A stretch of DNA of 64,000 nucleotides from Myxococcales bacterium (lineage in GTDB: Bacteria; Myxococcota_A; Polyangia; Polyangiales; Polyangiaceae). The stretch's first letter is position 1, and each line of letters begins with the position of its first letter. Made by a program: the position numbers and the translations under genes. The DNA is taken from the NCBI GenBank assembly GCA_016212965.1, contig JACRDA010000071.1, positions 1 through 64,000 of the forward strand. The letters are read 5' to 3'. Below are positions 33,642 to 43,668 of this stretch, piece after piece. The notes below the pieces were generated by a model. It saw only the letters and a program-made list of their open reading frames with translations, was not told where the DNA came from and ran no database searches.

Positions 33642-34510
33642 GCGGCCTCCTTGGAAGGCTCGGTCGGCGGGACGGTGGCACGGGCTGCGCCGCGGTCCCC
33701 GGCGTGCGTCGGGGCCGTGAAGCGATGGCGGACGATCGTCGTCAGAATGGCCCAGCCAGCCCTGAGCACCGCGCTGGGCCGGCCGGAGATCTTGCTCACC
33801 CCGGTGCGCCTCGCGTGCGCGTCGACGGGCACCTCCACGACGCGCAGACCGAGCCGGAGGGCCTTCGTCTGCATCTCCGCAGTCCAGCCGAAGGCCGGAT
33901 CCCGCATGTCGAGCCGGCACAGTGCCTCGACCGAAATGGCACGGAAGGGCCCCAGGTCCGTGACGCGCGCCCCGAAGAGGAGCCGCAGGAGCGCAGCGGC
34001 GACCAGATTGCCGGCCCGCTGAGGCGCGGTGAGAGCGCCGCGCTCTGCCCGACCGAGGACGCGGCTTCCGATCACGAGATCCGCCTCGTCGCGCAGCACT
34101 GGCCGCACGATGGCGTCGAGGCTCCGGAGATCATCGGCGCCGTCCGCGTCGCAGAACACGACGGCTCGTGTCCCGGCGGGAAGGACGGCGAGGGCGGCCC
34201 GACAAGCCGAGCCGTAGCCTCGCCGCGGCGCGACGACCACCTGCGCGCCGGCTTCGCGAGCGAGCTCCGCCGTCCGGTCGCTCGACCCGTTGTCGACGAC
34301 GATGACACGTTCCACGCCGCCTCGCAGAAGCCCCGCCACCACGCCCGCAACCGACCCTTCCTCGTCGACGGCTGGAACGACGGCTACGAGGCCAGCACCG
34401 TCCCACGCGCTCGCACCCGCTGCGCGCGGCGCTGCGCACGGCGTGCCGTCGACGACCTGCGGTTCGTCGCCCTCGGCGATCGTCTGCCCGCGCCAGATGG
34501 CTCTCGTCAT
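33626..34510 (-). CDS. GT2 glycosyltransferase (dolichyl-phosphate sugar synthase-like)
   Basis: About 294 residues; ATG 34510 is preferred to 34516 because GGAG abuts the first ATG and is 6 bases from the second. The GT-A fold begins VAVVPAVDEEGSV, with VDNGSSDRT, the DxD-like FCDADGADD and GPFRAISVEAL. Homologues transfer sugars to lipid phosphates or to small acceptors. First gene of the ArsS operon, behind an ECF-type promoter; it overlaps arsS by 16 bp. A role in putting a sugar on, or supplying a lipid-linked sugar to, the ArsS product is inference. Confidence 0.8.
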   Translation of the reverse strand: MTRAIWRGQTIAEGDEPQVVDGTPCAAPRAAGASAWDGAGLVAVVPAVDEEGSVAGVVAGLLRGGVERVIVVDNGSSDRTAELAREAGAQVVVAPRRGYGSACRAALAVLPAGTRAVVFCDADGADDLRSLDAIVRPVLRDEADLVIGSRVLGRAERGALTAPQRAGNLVAAALLRLLFGARVTDLGPFRAISVEALCRLDMRDPAFGWTAEMQTKALRLGLRVVEVPVDAHARRTGVSKISGRPSAVLRAGWAILTTIVRHRFTAPTHAGDRGAARATVPPTEPSKEAACHRV

Positions 34511-34569
34511 GATCATCTCCGCACGCCGCCAACGCCGCTGCGCGGCCTCGGGCTTCGGCGTGCTGAACC

Positions 34570-34595
34570 GTCCCCGCAGCGGGCCGGGCGTTACA
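34570..34595 (-). promoter_or_regulatory. Candidate ECF promoter for the ArsS operon
   Basis: Minus-strand TGTAACG-N16-GAC, with GGGGAC at the -10 side and T at position 18. Predicted start near 34563, leader about 50 bases to the GT2 start. It lies just downstream of the phosphate permease gene, which has its own site. Confidence 0.72.
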
Positions 34596-34623
34596 TTGGG
34601 TGGTAGCGCACGCAGCCGAGCGC

Positions 34624-35748
34624 CTAGACTCGGGCAAGCACCGCGTGGCAGAGCGCCGCCAGCAAGGCAGCGAGTGGCAGCGTCGTGAGCCAGGCCGCGC
34701 CGATCGTCGCCAGGGTCTTCCAGCGCACGCCGCTGGTGCCGGCAGCTACGCCGACGCCCACGATGCTGCCGGTGGAGACGTGTGTCGTGGAAACTGGCAG
34801 TCCGAGCGGTGTCGCGAGCGTGACGAGCACCGCCGTCACGAGGTTGGCGGCCAGACCCTGACCGGGCTCGAGCGGGACGATGCGGTGCGCGACCGTCTCG
34901 GCGACGCGGCGCGCACCGAGGATCCCGCCCACCCCGATCGCGATCCCTACGGTGACGCTCCCGGACAGCTCGCTGACCGAGCCGGCGGCGAGCGCCACGG
35001 CGGCGATCTTCGGCGTGTCGTTGAGACCGCGCGCGAACGACATCGCGCCGGCGCTGACGAAGTGGAGCCGGCCGACGAGGCGCGCTGCATCGACGCCGAG
35101 CACCGCCCCTTGGTAGCGCTCCGTACAGGCGGGCGCGTCGCCTGACCAGACGTGCGGCTCGAGGCGCACGTCACCGGCCGTGATCGCACCACCGGCCTCT
35201 GCCCGAGCGACGGGGACGAAGCGGCCGCCGACACAGAGGCAGGTGCCGCGCACGATCCCGAGCCGACGGATGAGGGTCCCGAGGAGCGCATGAAGGCCGC
35301 GCGCAAGGACGAGCGCGACGAGCGGGCTCGCGACGAGAGGCAGAGCGACCTTCGCAGCGAGAGCGCCAACGGCCACCGCTCCCGGCGCGGCCGACAGCCC
35401 GGCGCCGAGGAGCGCGCCAGCGAGCGCGTGGGTCGTCGAAACCGGCAAGCCCGCGCGGCTCGCCACGAGCACGGTGACAGCAGCCCCGCAGCCGACGGCG
35501 GCCAGGAAGTCGGGGGAACGCGCGACCGCAGGCGAGACGAGCCCTCCCCCGGAGAAGGTCTGCGCGAGCGACCCCGCGAGCACGGACGCGGCGAGCGACC
35601 CAGCGAGGGTCGTGACCGTCGCCCAGGCGAGCGCGCCGCGGTAGGAGGCGACGCCGCTGCCGTACAGGGTCGCGACGCCCTTGAAGTTGTCGTTCGAGCC
35701 GTTGGCCAAGGCGAGCGCGGCAACGGCGAGGAGCGCGAGCAGGGTCAT
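34624..35748 (-). CDS. PiT-family inorganic phosphate (arsenate) permease
   Basis: 374 residues with about ten transmembrane helices and the two inverted PiT repeats: ANGSNDNFKGVATL and LPVSTTHALAG in the first, ARGLNDTPKI and LPVSTTHVSTGSI in the second. The conserved Asp/Asn pairs for cation-coupled phosphate transport are present. Arsenate enters cells on such carriers. It ends 29 bp before the ArsS-operon promoter and has its own ECF-type promoter, so it shares the regulon. An SD GGAGGG precedes the ATG. It might import phosphate under arsenate stress or feed arsenic to the pathway. Confidence 0.82.
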   Translation of the reverse strand: MTLLALLAVAALALANGSNDNFKGVATLYGSGVASYRGALAWATVTTLAGSLAASVLAGSLAQTFSGGGLVSPAVARSPDFLAAVGCGAAVTVLVASRAGLPVSTTHALAGALLGAGLSAAPGAVAVGALAAKVALPLVASPLVALVLARGLHALLGTLIRRLGIVRGTCLCVGGRFVPVARAEAGGAITAGDVRLEPHVWSGDAPACTERYQGAVLGVDAARLVGRLHFVSAGAMSFARGLNDTPKIAAVALAAGSVSELSGSVTVGIAIGVGGILGARRVAETVAHRIVPLEPGQGLAANLVTAVLVTLATPLGLPVSTTHVSTGSIVGVGVAAGTSGVRWKTLATIGAAWLTTLPLAALLAALCHAVLARV

Positions 35749-35793
35749 GTCGTGCCCTCCGGCTCGCCCCGATCGGGCGCGAGGCGTGACTCT

Positions 35794-35819
35794 GTCTCGC
35801 GACCCTCGCGTTCGTTACA
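35794..35819 (-). promoter_or_regulatory. Candidate ECF promoter for the phosphate permease
   Basis: Minus-strand TGTAACG-N16-GAC, with CGAGAC at the -10 side and T at position 18. Predicted leader about 40 bases. Divergent ECF sigma factor 2 starts at 35932; no matching site faces it. Confidence 0.7.
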
Positions 35820-35931
35820 GGCTTTGACAGCCGGTCTCGCAAGATCTGCGCTCGGCACGGGATCGACAAATCGAGCGATCCCTAGGATAACTTCGCGGGA
35901 CGCCGGTGTCTTTCCGGTCGAGGGCAACAGA

Positions 35932-36522
35932 GTGAGCGGTCGACTACAGCGCGCGTCGGGCCTGCGGCTCGTGTCGGGCGCTCAGGCACCCGGCACGGTC
36001 GAGGTGGCCGCGCTCACCGTGGACGAGGCGCTCGACGCCCACCTGCACGCGCTCTACGGCGCCGCTCGCATGCTGACGGGCGAGCGCTCCGCCGCGGAGG
36101 ATCTCGTCCAGGAGACCGCCCTTCGCGCCTTTGCGGCCTGGGGCCAGCTCCGCTCTCGGGGTTCGGCGAAGGCGTGGCTGATGCGCACGCTCCATCGGCA
36201 ATTCCTGAACTCCCGGCGGACAGCGAGCCGTCGTCCTGCCGTGGTCGACGTCGATCTCGACGAGCTCGTCATGGACGCGGACCCTACGCGCGAGCTCACG
36301 CCGCCGGGCGCGGCTGACCTCTCGGACGAGGTCGGTGCGGCCCTCGACGCCATGCCACACGGCTTCCGTGAAGCCGTGTGGCTACTCGACGTGGAGGAGC
36401 TCACATTGGCGGAGGCCGCCGAGGTGTTGGAGCTGCCCGTCGGCACCGTCGCGTCACGCGCGCACCGCGGCAGGAAGCTCTTGCGGGCGCGGCTCCTCGC
36501 TGCCGGCAGGAGTGGGCCATGA
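35932..36522 (+). CDS. ECF RNA polymerase sigma factor 2
   Basis: About 196 residues from GTG 35932, preceded by GAGGG. Region 2 includes HLHALYGAARMLTGERSAAEDLVQETALRAFAAW-like sequence (about 35-70). Region 4 includes LDAMPHGFREAVWLLDVEELTLAEAAEVLELPVGTV (about 140-175). Unlike ECF1 it has no GTAACG-N16-GAC site before it, so it probably reads another promoter or answers another signal. Its stop overlaps the anti-sigma start (ATGA). Divergent from the phosphate permease. Confidence 0.85.
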   Translation: MSGRLQRASGLRLVSGAQAPGTVEVAALTVDEALDAHLHALYGAARMLTGERSAAEDLVQETALRAFAAWGQLRSRGSAKAWLMRTLHRQFLNSRRTASRRPAVVDVDLDELVMDADPTRELTPPGAADLSDEVGAALDAMPHGFREAVWLLDVEELTLAEAAEVLELPVGTVASRAHRGRKLLRARLLAAGRSGP

Positions 36523-37295
36523 AGGATTGCCGAGCACATCGGCGGGCGCTCTTGCTCGGGCAGGCCGCGCCGGGCGACCATGGTGCCCAGTGTGCCGACT
36601 GCCGCCGGTTCGGCCTGGCGGAAGAGGGGACGCGGGAGCTGCTTCAGCAGCACCGCCCCGTCTGGAGCGCTTCCGATGCGTTGCGCGAGCGGGTGCGCAA
36701 GACCCTCGAGACGGAGCGGGCACGGGCAAGTCGCGCCCCTGTCCGGCGGCGCGCAGTGCTCGGCATGCTCGGCCTCGGAGCCGGCGCCGCTGCGGCAGCG
36801 ACCGTCACCTGGTGGGTCGGGCGAACAAGCGCCGGAGCCGAGCGGGCGCGGGCGCTCGTCGAGCTACTCGTCGACGATCACCTCGAGTACGCCCGCCGTG
36901 GGGTCGAGCGGCTGCAGATCGCGAGTGACTCGGCGGAGCCAGTGCAGGCCTTCTTCGAGGCCGAGCTCGGTCTCGCGACGAGACTCCCGGTCCTCCACGG
37001 CGCCACGCTGCTCGGCGCTCGGCGCTGCAAGCTCGCGGGCCGCCCGGCAGCCCTCGTCTTCTTCGAGACCTCGGCGGCGCCGTCGCGCGGCGTCGAGCGC
37101 GTGTCACTGTTCGTCTTCGAGCAGGCGGGGGAAGACTGGTCGGCGGTGGCCGATGCTCCGTTTCTCCCGGGCAGACGAGCCGTGCAGGAGAAGCGCGGCG
37201 TCGGCCTGGTGGTGTGGCAAGAGCGTGGCCTCACCTACGTGCTGGCTGGCGCGATGGAGCCTGCGAAGCTCGGGGCGCTGATCGGCGGCGAGTGA
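36519..37295 (+). CDS. Anti-sigma factor with N-terminal Cys/His motif and one membrane helix
   Basis: About 258 residues. The N-terminus has MKDCRAHRR and HGAQCADCRR (H-x3-C-x2-C), a zinc-binding anti-sigma motif. A basic stretch and one transmembrane helix follow (AVLGMLGLGAGAAAAATVTWWV, about 85-105). The remaining 150 residues are extracytoplasmic with no named domain. A membrane-spanning zinc anti-sigma factor could sense an envelope signal and hold ECF2. Start and sigma stop overlap (ATGA). Confidence 0.78.
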   Translation: MKDCRAHRRALLLGQAAPGDHGAQCADCRRFGLAEEGTRELLQQHRPVWSASDALRERVRKTLETERARASRAPVRRRAVLGMLGLGAGAAAAATVTWWVGRTSAGAERARALVELLVDDHLEYARRGVERLQIASDSAEPVQAFFEAELGLATRLPVLHGATLLGARRCKLAGRPAALVFFETSAAPSRGVERVSLFVFEQAGEDWSAVADAPFLPGRRAVQEKRGVGLVVWQERGLTYVLAGAMEPAKLGALIGGE

Positions 37296-37399
37296 TCGTC
37301 GCACGCGGCCGTGCGCGCTGGCGCCGGCGAGGTCGGGCACCAAGACGCTCGTCCATGCGACGGTGACATTCTCGGATGACAGCAACAATAGGAGCGATC

Positions 37400-37825
37400 A
37401 TGGATTCTAGGCGAAAGATCATCGTGCTGATGGCGGCGCTCGCGCTCGGCATCGGCGCAGGCGCCTGCGGCAAGGAGCCAGGGGCTGCCGCGCCGCCAGC
37501 GGCGCCGGCGGAGGCGCTCGGCTCGGGTGACGTCACGGTCATCGGGCAGAACGTCTGCCTCGGCTGCTCCCTGAAGAAGGAGCAGGGGGCGCGAGCGCAG
37601 TGCAGCGTGTACGGGCACCGACACGCGCTTCGCGTCGAGTCCATCATGAACGCCGACGGCAAGGCGATCGCGGGCCTTGCGGGCCAGTGGCTACACTACC
37701 TCGACGACGACACGGGCGCGTCGCTCGTGAAGGGCGATGAGAATCACGGCAAGCGCGTGGAGGTGAAGGGGCACCTCTACGCCCCCGAGCGCGTGCTCGA
37801 TGTCGTGGAGGTGAAGTCGCTTTGA
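37400..37825 (+). CDS. Small Cys-containing lipoprotein, OB-fold-like
   Basis: 141 residues from ATG 37400 (SD AGGAG 6 bases upstream; an in-frame ATG at 37376 lacks one). A lipobox GAGAC gives a Cys anchor near residue 23. The mature part contains [19 protein letters not shown] (C-x2-C ... C) and a beta-rich tail ([11 protein letters not shown]) that recalls small OB-fold proteins. It might bind a metal or a thiol partner in the periplasm. The stop overlaps a TTG start of the next gene. Confidence 0.6.
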   Translation: MDSRRKIIVLMAALALGIGAGACGKEPGAAAPPAAPAEALGSGDVTVIGQNVCLGCSLKKEQGARAQCSVYGHRHALRVESIMNADGKAIAGLAGQWLHYLDDDTGASLVKGDENHGKRVEVKGHLYAPERVLDVVEVKSL

Positions 37826-40305
37826 GCGAAGAGGGGCCGAAGCCGCGCCGCCAAGCCGCGCTACGCCTGCCTGCACGACGCGTGCGGGGCGCTGCGCCCG
37901 CCGAGCGGCGCGGCCTTCCGCGCGCGCCGACACGCGCGTCGCGCCGCGCCGCGCTCGTGACGGCGGCCCTCGTCGCGGTCGTGGTCTCCGTCGTCGTCGC
38001 TCTGTCGCTGCGCGCCCGCCATGAAGCGCCGCCCAACGTCGAGCTCGCCGAGGTGGCTGTGCCTCCCGACGGGGGTTGGAGCTTTGGGGGTGTCTTGCCC
38101 GCTGCCTCGCCCTTCAGCGTCGAGCTCGTCCACCGGCTCGAAGAGGCCTGGGCCTCGCGACCGGGCGACTACGCCCCTCGCACACGGCACCTCCGCGCGG
38201 ACGGGACGCCCCTCTACACCAATCGCCTGCTTCTCGAGTCGAGCCCTTACCTGCGGCAGCACGCCCACAACCCCGTCAACTGGTACCCGTGGGGCGACGA
38301 GGCGTTCGAGACTGCGCGCGCGCTCGGCCGCCCGGTGCTCCTGTCGATCGGCTACTCCACGTGCCACTGGTGCCACGTGATGGAAGAGGAGAGCTTCGAA
38401 GACGAGGAGATCGCCGCCTTTCTCAACGCGAACTACGTCGCCATCAAGGTCGATCGTGAAGAGCGACCCGACCTCGACGCCGTCTACATGCAGGCCGTCG
38501 TCATGCTGACCGGTAACGGTGGCTGGCCGATGACCGTGTGGCTCACGGCCGACCGAGAGCCCTTCTTCGGGGGCACCTACTTCCCACCGCGCGACGGCGT
38601 CCGCGGCGCGCGCACGGGCTTCCTCACCCTGCTCGGCCGCCTGCGACAATCGCACGACGCGGATCCGAGCGGCACCGCGGCGTCGGCGCGCGAGCTCGCG
38701 GAGCGCGTTCGGTCGAGCCTTTCCGCGGTGCCGGAAGGGCGCGGTCTTCCGGGTACCGCAGCACTCGACGCGGCGTTCGACAGGTACGGACGCGCGTTCG
38801 ACGCCGAGAACGGCGGCCTCCGCGGGGCCCCCAAGTTCCCGAGCGGCTTGCCGTTGCGCTTCCTCCTGCGCCAGCACCGCCGCACTGGGGCCGCAGCAGC
38901 GCTGCAGATGGTGACGCTCACGCTGGAGCACATGGCGACCGGGGGGATCTACGACCAGGTCGGCGGAGGGTTTCACCGCTACGCGACCGACGCGGCCTGG
39001 CGCGTGCCGCACTTCGAGAAGATGCTCTACGACAACGCGCTTCTCGCCGTCGCGTACCTCGAGGCGTACGAGGCGACGGGACGCGCCGACTTCGCCCGAG
39101 TGGTGCGCGAAGTCCTGCGCTACGTCGAGCGCGACATGACGTCCGAGGGGGGCGCGTTCTACTCGGCGACCGACGCCGACAGCCTCGGCCCGCGCGGCGA
39201 GCGCGAGGAGGGGTGGTTCTTCACCTGGACCCCCGCGGAGATCGGCGCTGCCCTCGACGCCGATCAGGCCGAGCTCGTGCGCGCCCTCTTCGACGTCACG
39301 GACGCCGGCAACTTCGAGGGCCGCAACGTCCTCCACCTCCCTCGCCCGCTCGAGATCGTGGCCACCGGGGCGGGCGGCCGACAGGCCCGGCTCATGGCCA
39401 CGATCGGCGATGCGCGCGAGCGGCTCTACGCGGCGCGCCGCGCGCGGCCCTCTCCTTTGCGAGACGAGAAGATCCTGACGGCATGGAACGGCCTCATGAT
39501 CTCGGCGTTCGCGCGCGCGGCGTCGACCCTCGCCGAGCCCGCGTACCTCGAGCAGGCGAGGCGCGCGGCGGCCTTCGTCCTCTCCGAGCTGTGGCGCGAA
39601 GGACGCCTCTTGCGGAGCTACAAGGACGGCCGTGCGCGCTACGACGGCTACCTCGATGACTACGCCTTCTTCACGGCGAGCCTCATCGATCTCTTCGAGG
39701 CGACCGGCGAGCGCCGCTGGCTCGCGGCGGCGTTCGAGCTCACGGTCACGCAGGAGCGGCTCTACGCGGATCCGCGCGGTGGTTACTTCATGACGAGCGC
39801 CGACCACGAGGCGCTGCTCGCCCGCGAGAAGCCGGGCGACGACGGTGCGGAGCCGTCGGGCAACTCGGTCGCAGCGCTGAACCTGCTGCGCCTGCACGCG
39901 CTGACCGGGGACGACCGCTACCGGCAGCGCGCCGAAGCCACGATCGGCGCCTTCTCGGCCGGGCTCACGAGCGGACGCGGTCGCTTCTCGGAGCTCCTGC
40001 TTGCGCTCGACTGGGCGCTCGACCGACCGAAGGAGATCGCCATCGTGACGCCGGACTCGCGAGACCAGGCGCGGCCGTTCCTCGACGCCCTGCACGGGTC
40101 CTTCGTTCCCAACAAGGTCGTCGTCGTGGCCGTACAAGGCGCCGATCTCGGCAGTCAGGCGGAGCTCGTGCCGCTCCTCGAAGCCAAGATCGCGATCGGC
40201 GGCAAGCCTACCGCCTACGTCTGCGAGCAGCAGCGCTGTGAGCTCCCGACGACCGATCCGGGGGCGTTCGCCGAGCAGTTGCGTGTGCCCACCGCGTCGA
40301 AGTGA
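37822..40305 (+). CDS. YyaL/SSP411-type thioredoxin-domain + glycosidase-like protein
   Basis: 827 residues from a TTG that overlaps the preceding stop (TTGA). An unusual basic N-terminal extension with one transmembrane helix (about 43-65) is followed by the DUF255 thioredoxin-like domain ([22 protein letters not shown] and [16 protein letters not shown]). A long (alpha/alpha)6 region follows (about 310-800). The CHWCH motif replaces the ordinary CxxC. Function in bacteria is unclear; the family is also known as spermatogenesis-associated protein 20. Membrane tethering here is atypical. Confidence 0.8.
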   Translation: MSEEGPKPRRQAALRLPARRVRGAAPAERRGLPRAPTRASRRAALVTAALVAVVVSVVVALSLRARHEAPPNVELAEVAVPPDGGWSFGGVLPAASPFSVELVHRLEEAWASRPGDYAPRTRHLRADGTPLYTNRLLLESSPYLRQHAHNPVNWYPWGDEAFETARALGRPVLLSIGYSTCHWCHVMEEESFEDEEIAAFLNANYVAIKVDREERPDLDAVYMQAVVMLTGNGGWPMTVWLTADREPFFGGTYFPPRDGVRGARTGFLTLLGRLRQSHDADPSGTAASARELAERVRSSLSAVPEGRGLPGTAALDAAFDRYGRAFDAENGGLRGAPKFPSGLPLRFLLRQHRRTGAAAALQMVTLTLEHMATGGIYDQVGGGFHRYATDAAWRVPHFEKMLYDNALLAVAYLEAYEATGRADFARVVREVLRYVERDMTSEGGAFYSATDADSLGPRGEREEGWFFTWTPAEIGAALDADQAELVRALFDVTDAGNFEGRNVLHLPRPLEIVATGAGGRQARLMATIGDARERLYAARRARPSPLRDEKILTAWNGLMISAFARAASTLAEPAYLEQARRAAAFVLSELWREGRLLRSYKDGRARYDGYLDDYAFFTASLIDLFEATGERRWLAAAFELTVTQERLYADPRGGYFMTSADHEALLAREKPGDDGAEPSGNSVAALNLLRLHALTGDDRYRQRAEATIGAFSAGLTSGRGRFSELLLALDWALDRPKEIAIVTPDSRDQARPFLDALHGSFVPNKVVVVAVQGADLGSQAELVPLLEAKIAIGGKPTAYVCEQQRCELPTTDPGAFAEQLRVPTASK

Positions 40306-40344
40306 CGACCGGCCCGCAACGTCGCGTTCGCGGCGAGCCGGTGC

Positions 40345-41314
<970 letters not shown>

Positions 41315-41316
<2 letters not shown>

Positions 41317-41329
41317 TCCAAAACGGAGT
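41315..41329. promoter_or_regulatory. Upstream dyad 1 (ACTCC-N5-GGAGT), likely enhancer site
   Basis: Perfect inverted repeat ACTCC AAAAC GGAGT. It overlaps the GTG start of the divergent activator, so binding here could also control the activator itself. Centre at 41322. Confidence 0.6.
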
Positions 41330-41337
41330 GTACGAGG

Positions 41338-41350
41338 CTCCAGAATGGAG
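41338..41350. promoter_or_regulatory. Upstream dyad 2 (CTCC-N5-GGAG), likely enhancer site
   Basis: CTCC AGAAT GGAG, same half-sites and gap as dyad 1. Centre at 41344, exactly 22 bp (two helical turns) from dyad 1 and about 75 bp upstream of the -24/-12 element. Confidence 0.6.
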
Positions 41351-41413
41351 GCAAGCCGTTTCGCCGGGGCAACGTCTACGCGCGGCCGGCGCGCGAGTGC
41401 TCACATTTGGCCG

Positions 41414-41429
41414 TGGCACGAGCCGTGCA
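41414..41429 (+). promoter_or_regulatory. Sigma54 (-24/-12) promoter for the mercury operon
   Basis: TGGCACG-AGCC-GTGCA, one mismatch from the consensus TGGCACG-N4-TTGCA, with the invariant GG and GC in place. Transcription would start near 41440, two bases before the merT ATG, so the mRNA would be nearly leaderless. Confidence 0.7.
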
Positions 41430-41441
41430 GGGGTCACTGGC

Positions 41442-41867
41442 ATGGCCAAAGACGACTGCTGCTCGGTTCCGGTTCCAGCGCCGACCAAGGATGCGAAGCC
41501 TCGAGCCTCCCGCGGCGCACTTGCCGCCACAGCGGCTTCCATTTTTGCCGCGTTTCTCGCATCGGCTTGCTGTGTCGGGCCGCTCGTTTTCGCTTTGCTC
41601 GGGCTCGGTGGGGCGGGGCTCATGGTCAAGCTCGAGCCCTACCGGCCCCTCTTCATCGTCGTCACCTTCGCGCTCCTGGGCGCGGGCTTCTACCTGACCT
41701 ACCGGCGGCCGCGCCCTGCGCCCGCTACAGGCGGGGTGGCCGGAGCGGCGTGCGCCTGTCCCGCGCCCCGCACCAACCGCGCTGGGCGCGTCATGCTCTG
41801 GGTCGCGACCGTGGTCGTCGCGTCGCTCCTCGTCTTCCCGTACCTCGCGCCGGCTCTCTTCGGCTGA
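41442..41867 (+). CDS. merT: MerT-type mercuric ion transporter
   Basis: 141 residues, inner membrane. The vicinal Cys pair in the first helix (LASACCVGPLVFALLGLGGAG), a second helix, the cytoplasmic loop with CAC (GAACACPAP) and a last helix are the MerT pattern. An extra N-terminal DDCCSV adds a further pair. It would carry Hg(II) in from a periplasmic MerP to MerA. First gene after the sigma54 promoter; merA follows after 11 bp. The order merT-merA-merP-merP is unusual. Confidence 0.85.
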   Translation: MAKDDCCSVPVPAPTKDAKPRASRGALAATAASIFAAFLASACCVGPLVFALLGLGGAGLMVKLEPYRPLFIVVTFALLGAGFYLTYRRPRPAPATGGVAGAACACPAPRTNRAGRVMLWVATVVVASLLVFPYLAPALFG

Positions 41868-41878
41868 GGGCTCGAGCC

Positions 41879-43324
41879 ATGACGACGCCTCGAACATTGG
41901 ATCTTTCGAACGACGTGCAGCGCGGCGGCGCGTTCGACCTCATCGTCGTCGGCGCCGGCAGTGCCGCTTTCGGTGCGGCGCTGCGTGCCTCCGAGCTCGG
42001 CGCGCGGGTGGCCATGGTGGAGCGGGGCACTCTCGGCGGCACGTGCGTCAACATCGGCTGTGTTCCCTCGAAGACGCTGATCCGCGCCGCCGAGGCCGTG
42101 CACCGAGCGAACCATCCGCGCTTCGCCGGCGTCACGGCGCAGGCGCGCGTCGAGGATTTCCGAGCGCTGATGGCCGAGAAACGGAGTCTCGTCGCGGAGC
42201 TGCGTGCGGCGAAGTACGCGCGCGTGCTCGCCGAAACGCCCGGCGTCTCATTCTTCGAAGGCCACGCGCGGTTCGCCGGACCAGGGCGCATTCTGTTGAG
42301 CGGGACCGAGCTTCGCGCCGACCGGTTCGTCCTCGCCACCGGCATGCGCCCCAACGTGGTCGACGTTCCGGGACTCGAAGAGACCGGCTACTTGACGAGC
42401 ACGGACGCGCTCGCGCTGGAGGTCCTCCCGAGATCGATGGTCGTCCTCGGCGGCCGCTTCGTGGCCCTCGAGCTCGCGCAGGCATTCGCGCGGCTCGGGA
42501 CGCGGATCACCGTCGTCCAGCGCAGCCGTCACGTACTGCCGAGCGAAGACGACGACGTGGCGCAGGAGCTCGAGCGCCTGCTCGCCGCAGAGGGCTTGAA
42601 CATCGTCACGGGAGCGCGCTTGCAGAGCGCGTCGCGCGATGGCACGAACCGCGTGGTCGAGCTCGAGCGTGATGGCGAACGGATCCGCATCGCGGCAGAG
42701 CGGATCCTCGTCGCCACCGGCCGCCGCGCGAACACGCACGACCTCGGGCTCGACCTGATCGACGTCGAGCTCCGGAGCGACGGAACCGTCGTCGTCGACG
42801 ACTTTCTCGAAACCACCGTCCCGGGCATCTTTGCTGCCGGCGACGTCATTGGCGACCCGGCGTTCGTCTACACCGCGGCCTACGAAGGTCGACTCGCGGC
42901 CGAAAACGCCCTCGGTACCGCGAAGCGGACGCGAGACTACTCGGCACTTCCGGCGGTCGTGTTCACGGATCCGCAGCTTGCGACGGTGGGGCTCAACGAG
43001 AAGGAAGCGCGCGCGCGTGGCATCGAGGTAGATGTCGCCAAGCTGCCCTTTGTCCACGTGGCGCGTGCACTGGCGGCGCGCGATACCCGCGGCTTCGTCA
43101 AGTTGCTTCGTGCCCGCGGGACCGATCGCCTCGTAGGCGCGACAATCCTCGCTCCCGAGGCGGGGGATCTCATCATGGTGCCCGCGCTCGCGATCCGTCA
43201 CGCAATTCCGGTGAGCGCGCTCGCTGAGGCCTTCCACCCCTACTTGACCGCCGCGGAAGCCATCAAGCTCGCCGCACAGACCTTCACCAAGGACGTGGCG
43301 AAGCTCTCATGCTGCGCCAGCTAG
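41879..43324 (+). CDS. merA: Mercuric reductase without the N-terminal heavy-metal domain
   Basis: About 481 residues from ATG 41879. FAD fold VVGAGSAAFGAA, redox disulfide GGTCVNIGCVPSKTLIRAAE, NAD fold VVLGGRFVALE, second FAD block IFAAGDVIGD, and the C-terminal FHPYLTAAEAIKLAAQTFTKD ending SCCAS. That terminal Cys pair, absent from the related gene at 14728, is the Hg(II)-binding pair of MerA. The usual NmerA (MerP-like) domain is not fused; two separate HMA proteins follow. It reduces Hg(II) to Hg(0) with NADPH in the cytosol. Confidence 0.88.
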   Translation: MTTPRTLDLSNDVQRGGAFDLIVVGAGSAAFGAALRASELGARVAMVERGTLGGTCVNIGCVPSKTLIRAAEAVHRANHPRFAGVTAQARVEDFRALMAEKRSLVAELRAAKYARVLAETPGVSFFEGHARFAGPGRILLSGTELRADRFVLATGMRPNVVDVPGLEETGYLTSTDALALEVLPRSMVVLGGRFVALELAQAFARLGTRITVVQRSRHVLPSEDDDVAQELERLLAAEGLNIVTGARLQSASRDGTNRVVELERDGERIRIAAERILVATGRRANTHDLGLDLIDVELRSDGTVVVDDFLETTVPGIFAAGDVIGDPAFVYTAAYEGRLAAENALGTAKRTRDYSALPAVVFTDPQLATVGLNEKEARARGIEVDVAKLPFVHVARALAARDTRGFVKLLRARGTDRLVGATILAPEAGDLIMVPALAIRHAIPVSALAEAFHPYLTAAEAIKLAAQTFTKDVAKLSCCAS

Positions 43325-43347
43325 GCTACGAGCCAAGGAGAGCCAAC

Positions 43348-43668
43348 ATGAGACACGCGCTTGCTCGGCGAATCACGCTGCTCGGTACCCTGCTCGGCGC
43401 GCCCGCGTTCTCGGTGCTCGCACCTGCGCCGGCCCGCGCGCAGGCACCCGACGAAGCGAATGTGGTCCTCGCGATCGAGGGCATGCACTGCGCCAGCTGC
43501 GCCGTGACGGTGCGCGTCGTGCTGCGCCGACTCGAGGGTGTCCGCGAGGCCACGGTGGACGTCGAGGCGAAGACAGCGCGCGTGAGCTACGACTCCACGC
43601 GGGTGAATCCGGAGCGGATGATTCGCGCCATCGAGGAGGCGGGTTACCACGCTCGCGTGCAACCATGA
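43348..43668 (+). CDS. merP: Periplasmic HMA-domain mercury-binding protein (MerP-like)
   Basis: 106 residues from ATG 43348 (SD AAGGAG); a frame starting inside merA is less likely. A signal peptide (LLGTLLGAPAFSVLAPAPARA) ends near residue 32, followed by a 70-residue heavy-metal-associated domain with GMHCASC. It would bind Hg(II) in the periplasm and hand it to MerT. The stop overlaps the next gene (ATGA). Copper binding cannot be excluded, but context favours mercury. Confidence 0.83.
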   Translation: MRHALARRITLLGTLLGAPAFSVLAPAPARAQAPDEANVVLAIEGMHCASCAVTVRVVLRRLEGVREATVDVEAKTARVSYDSTRVNPERMIRAIEEAGYHARVQP

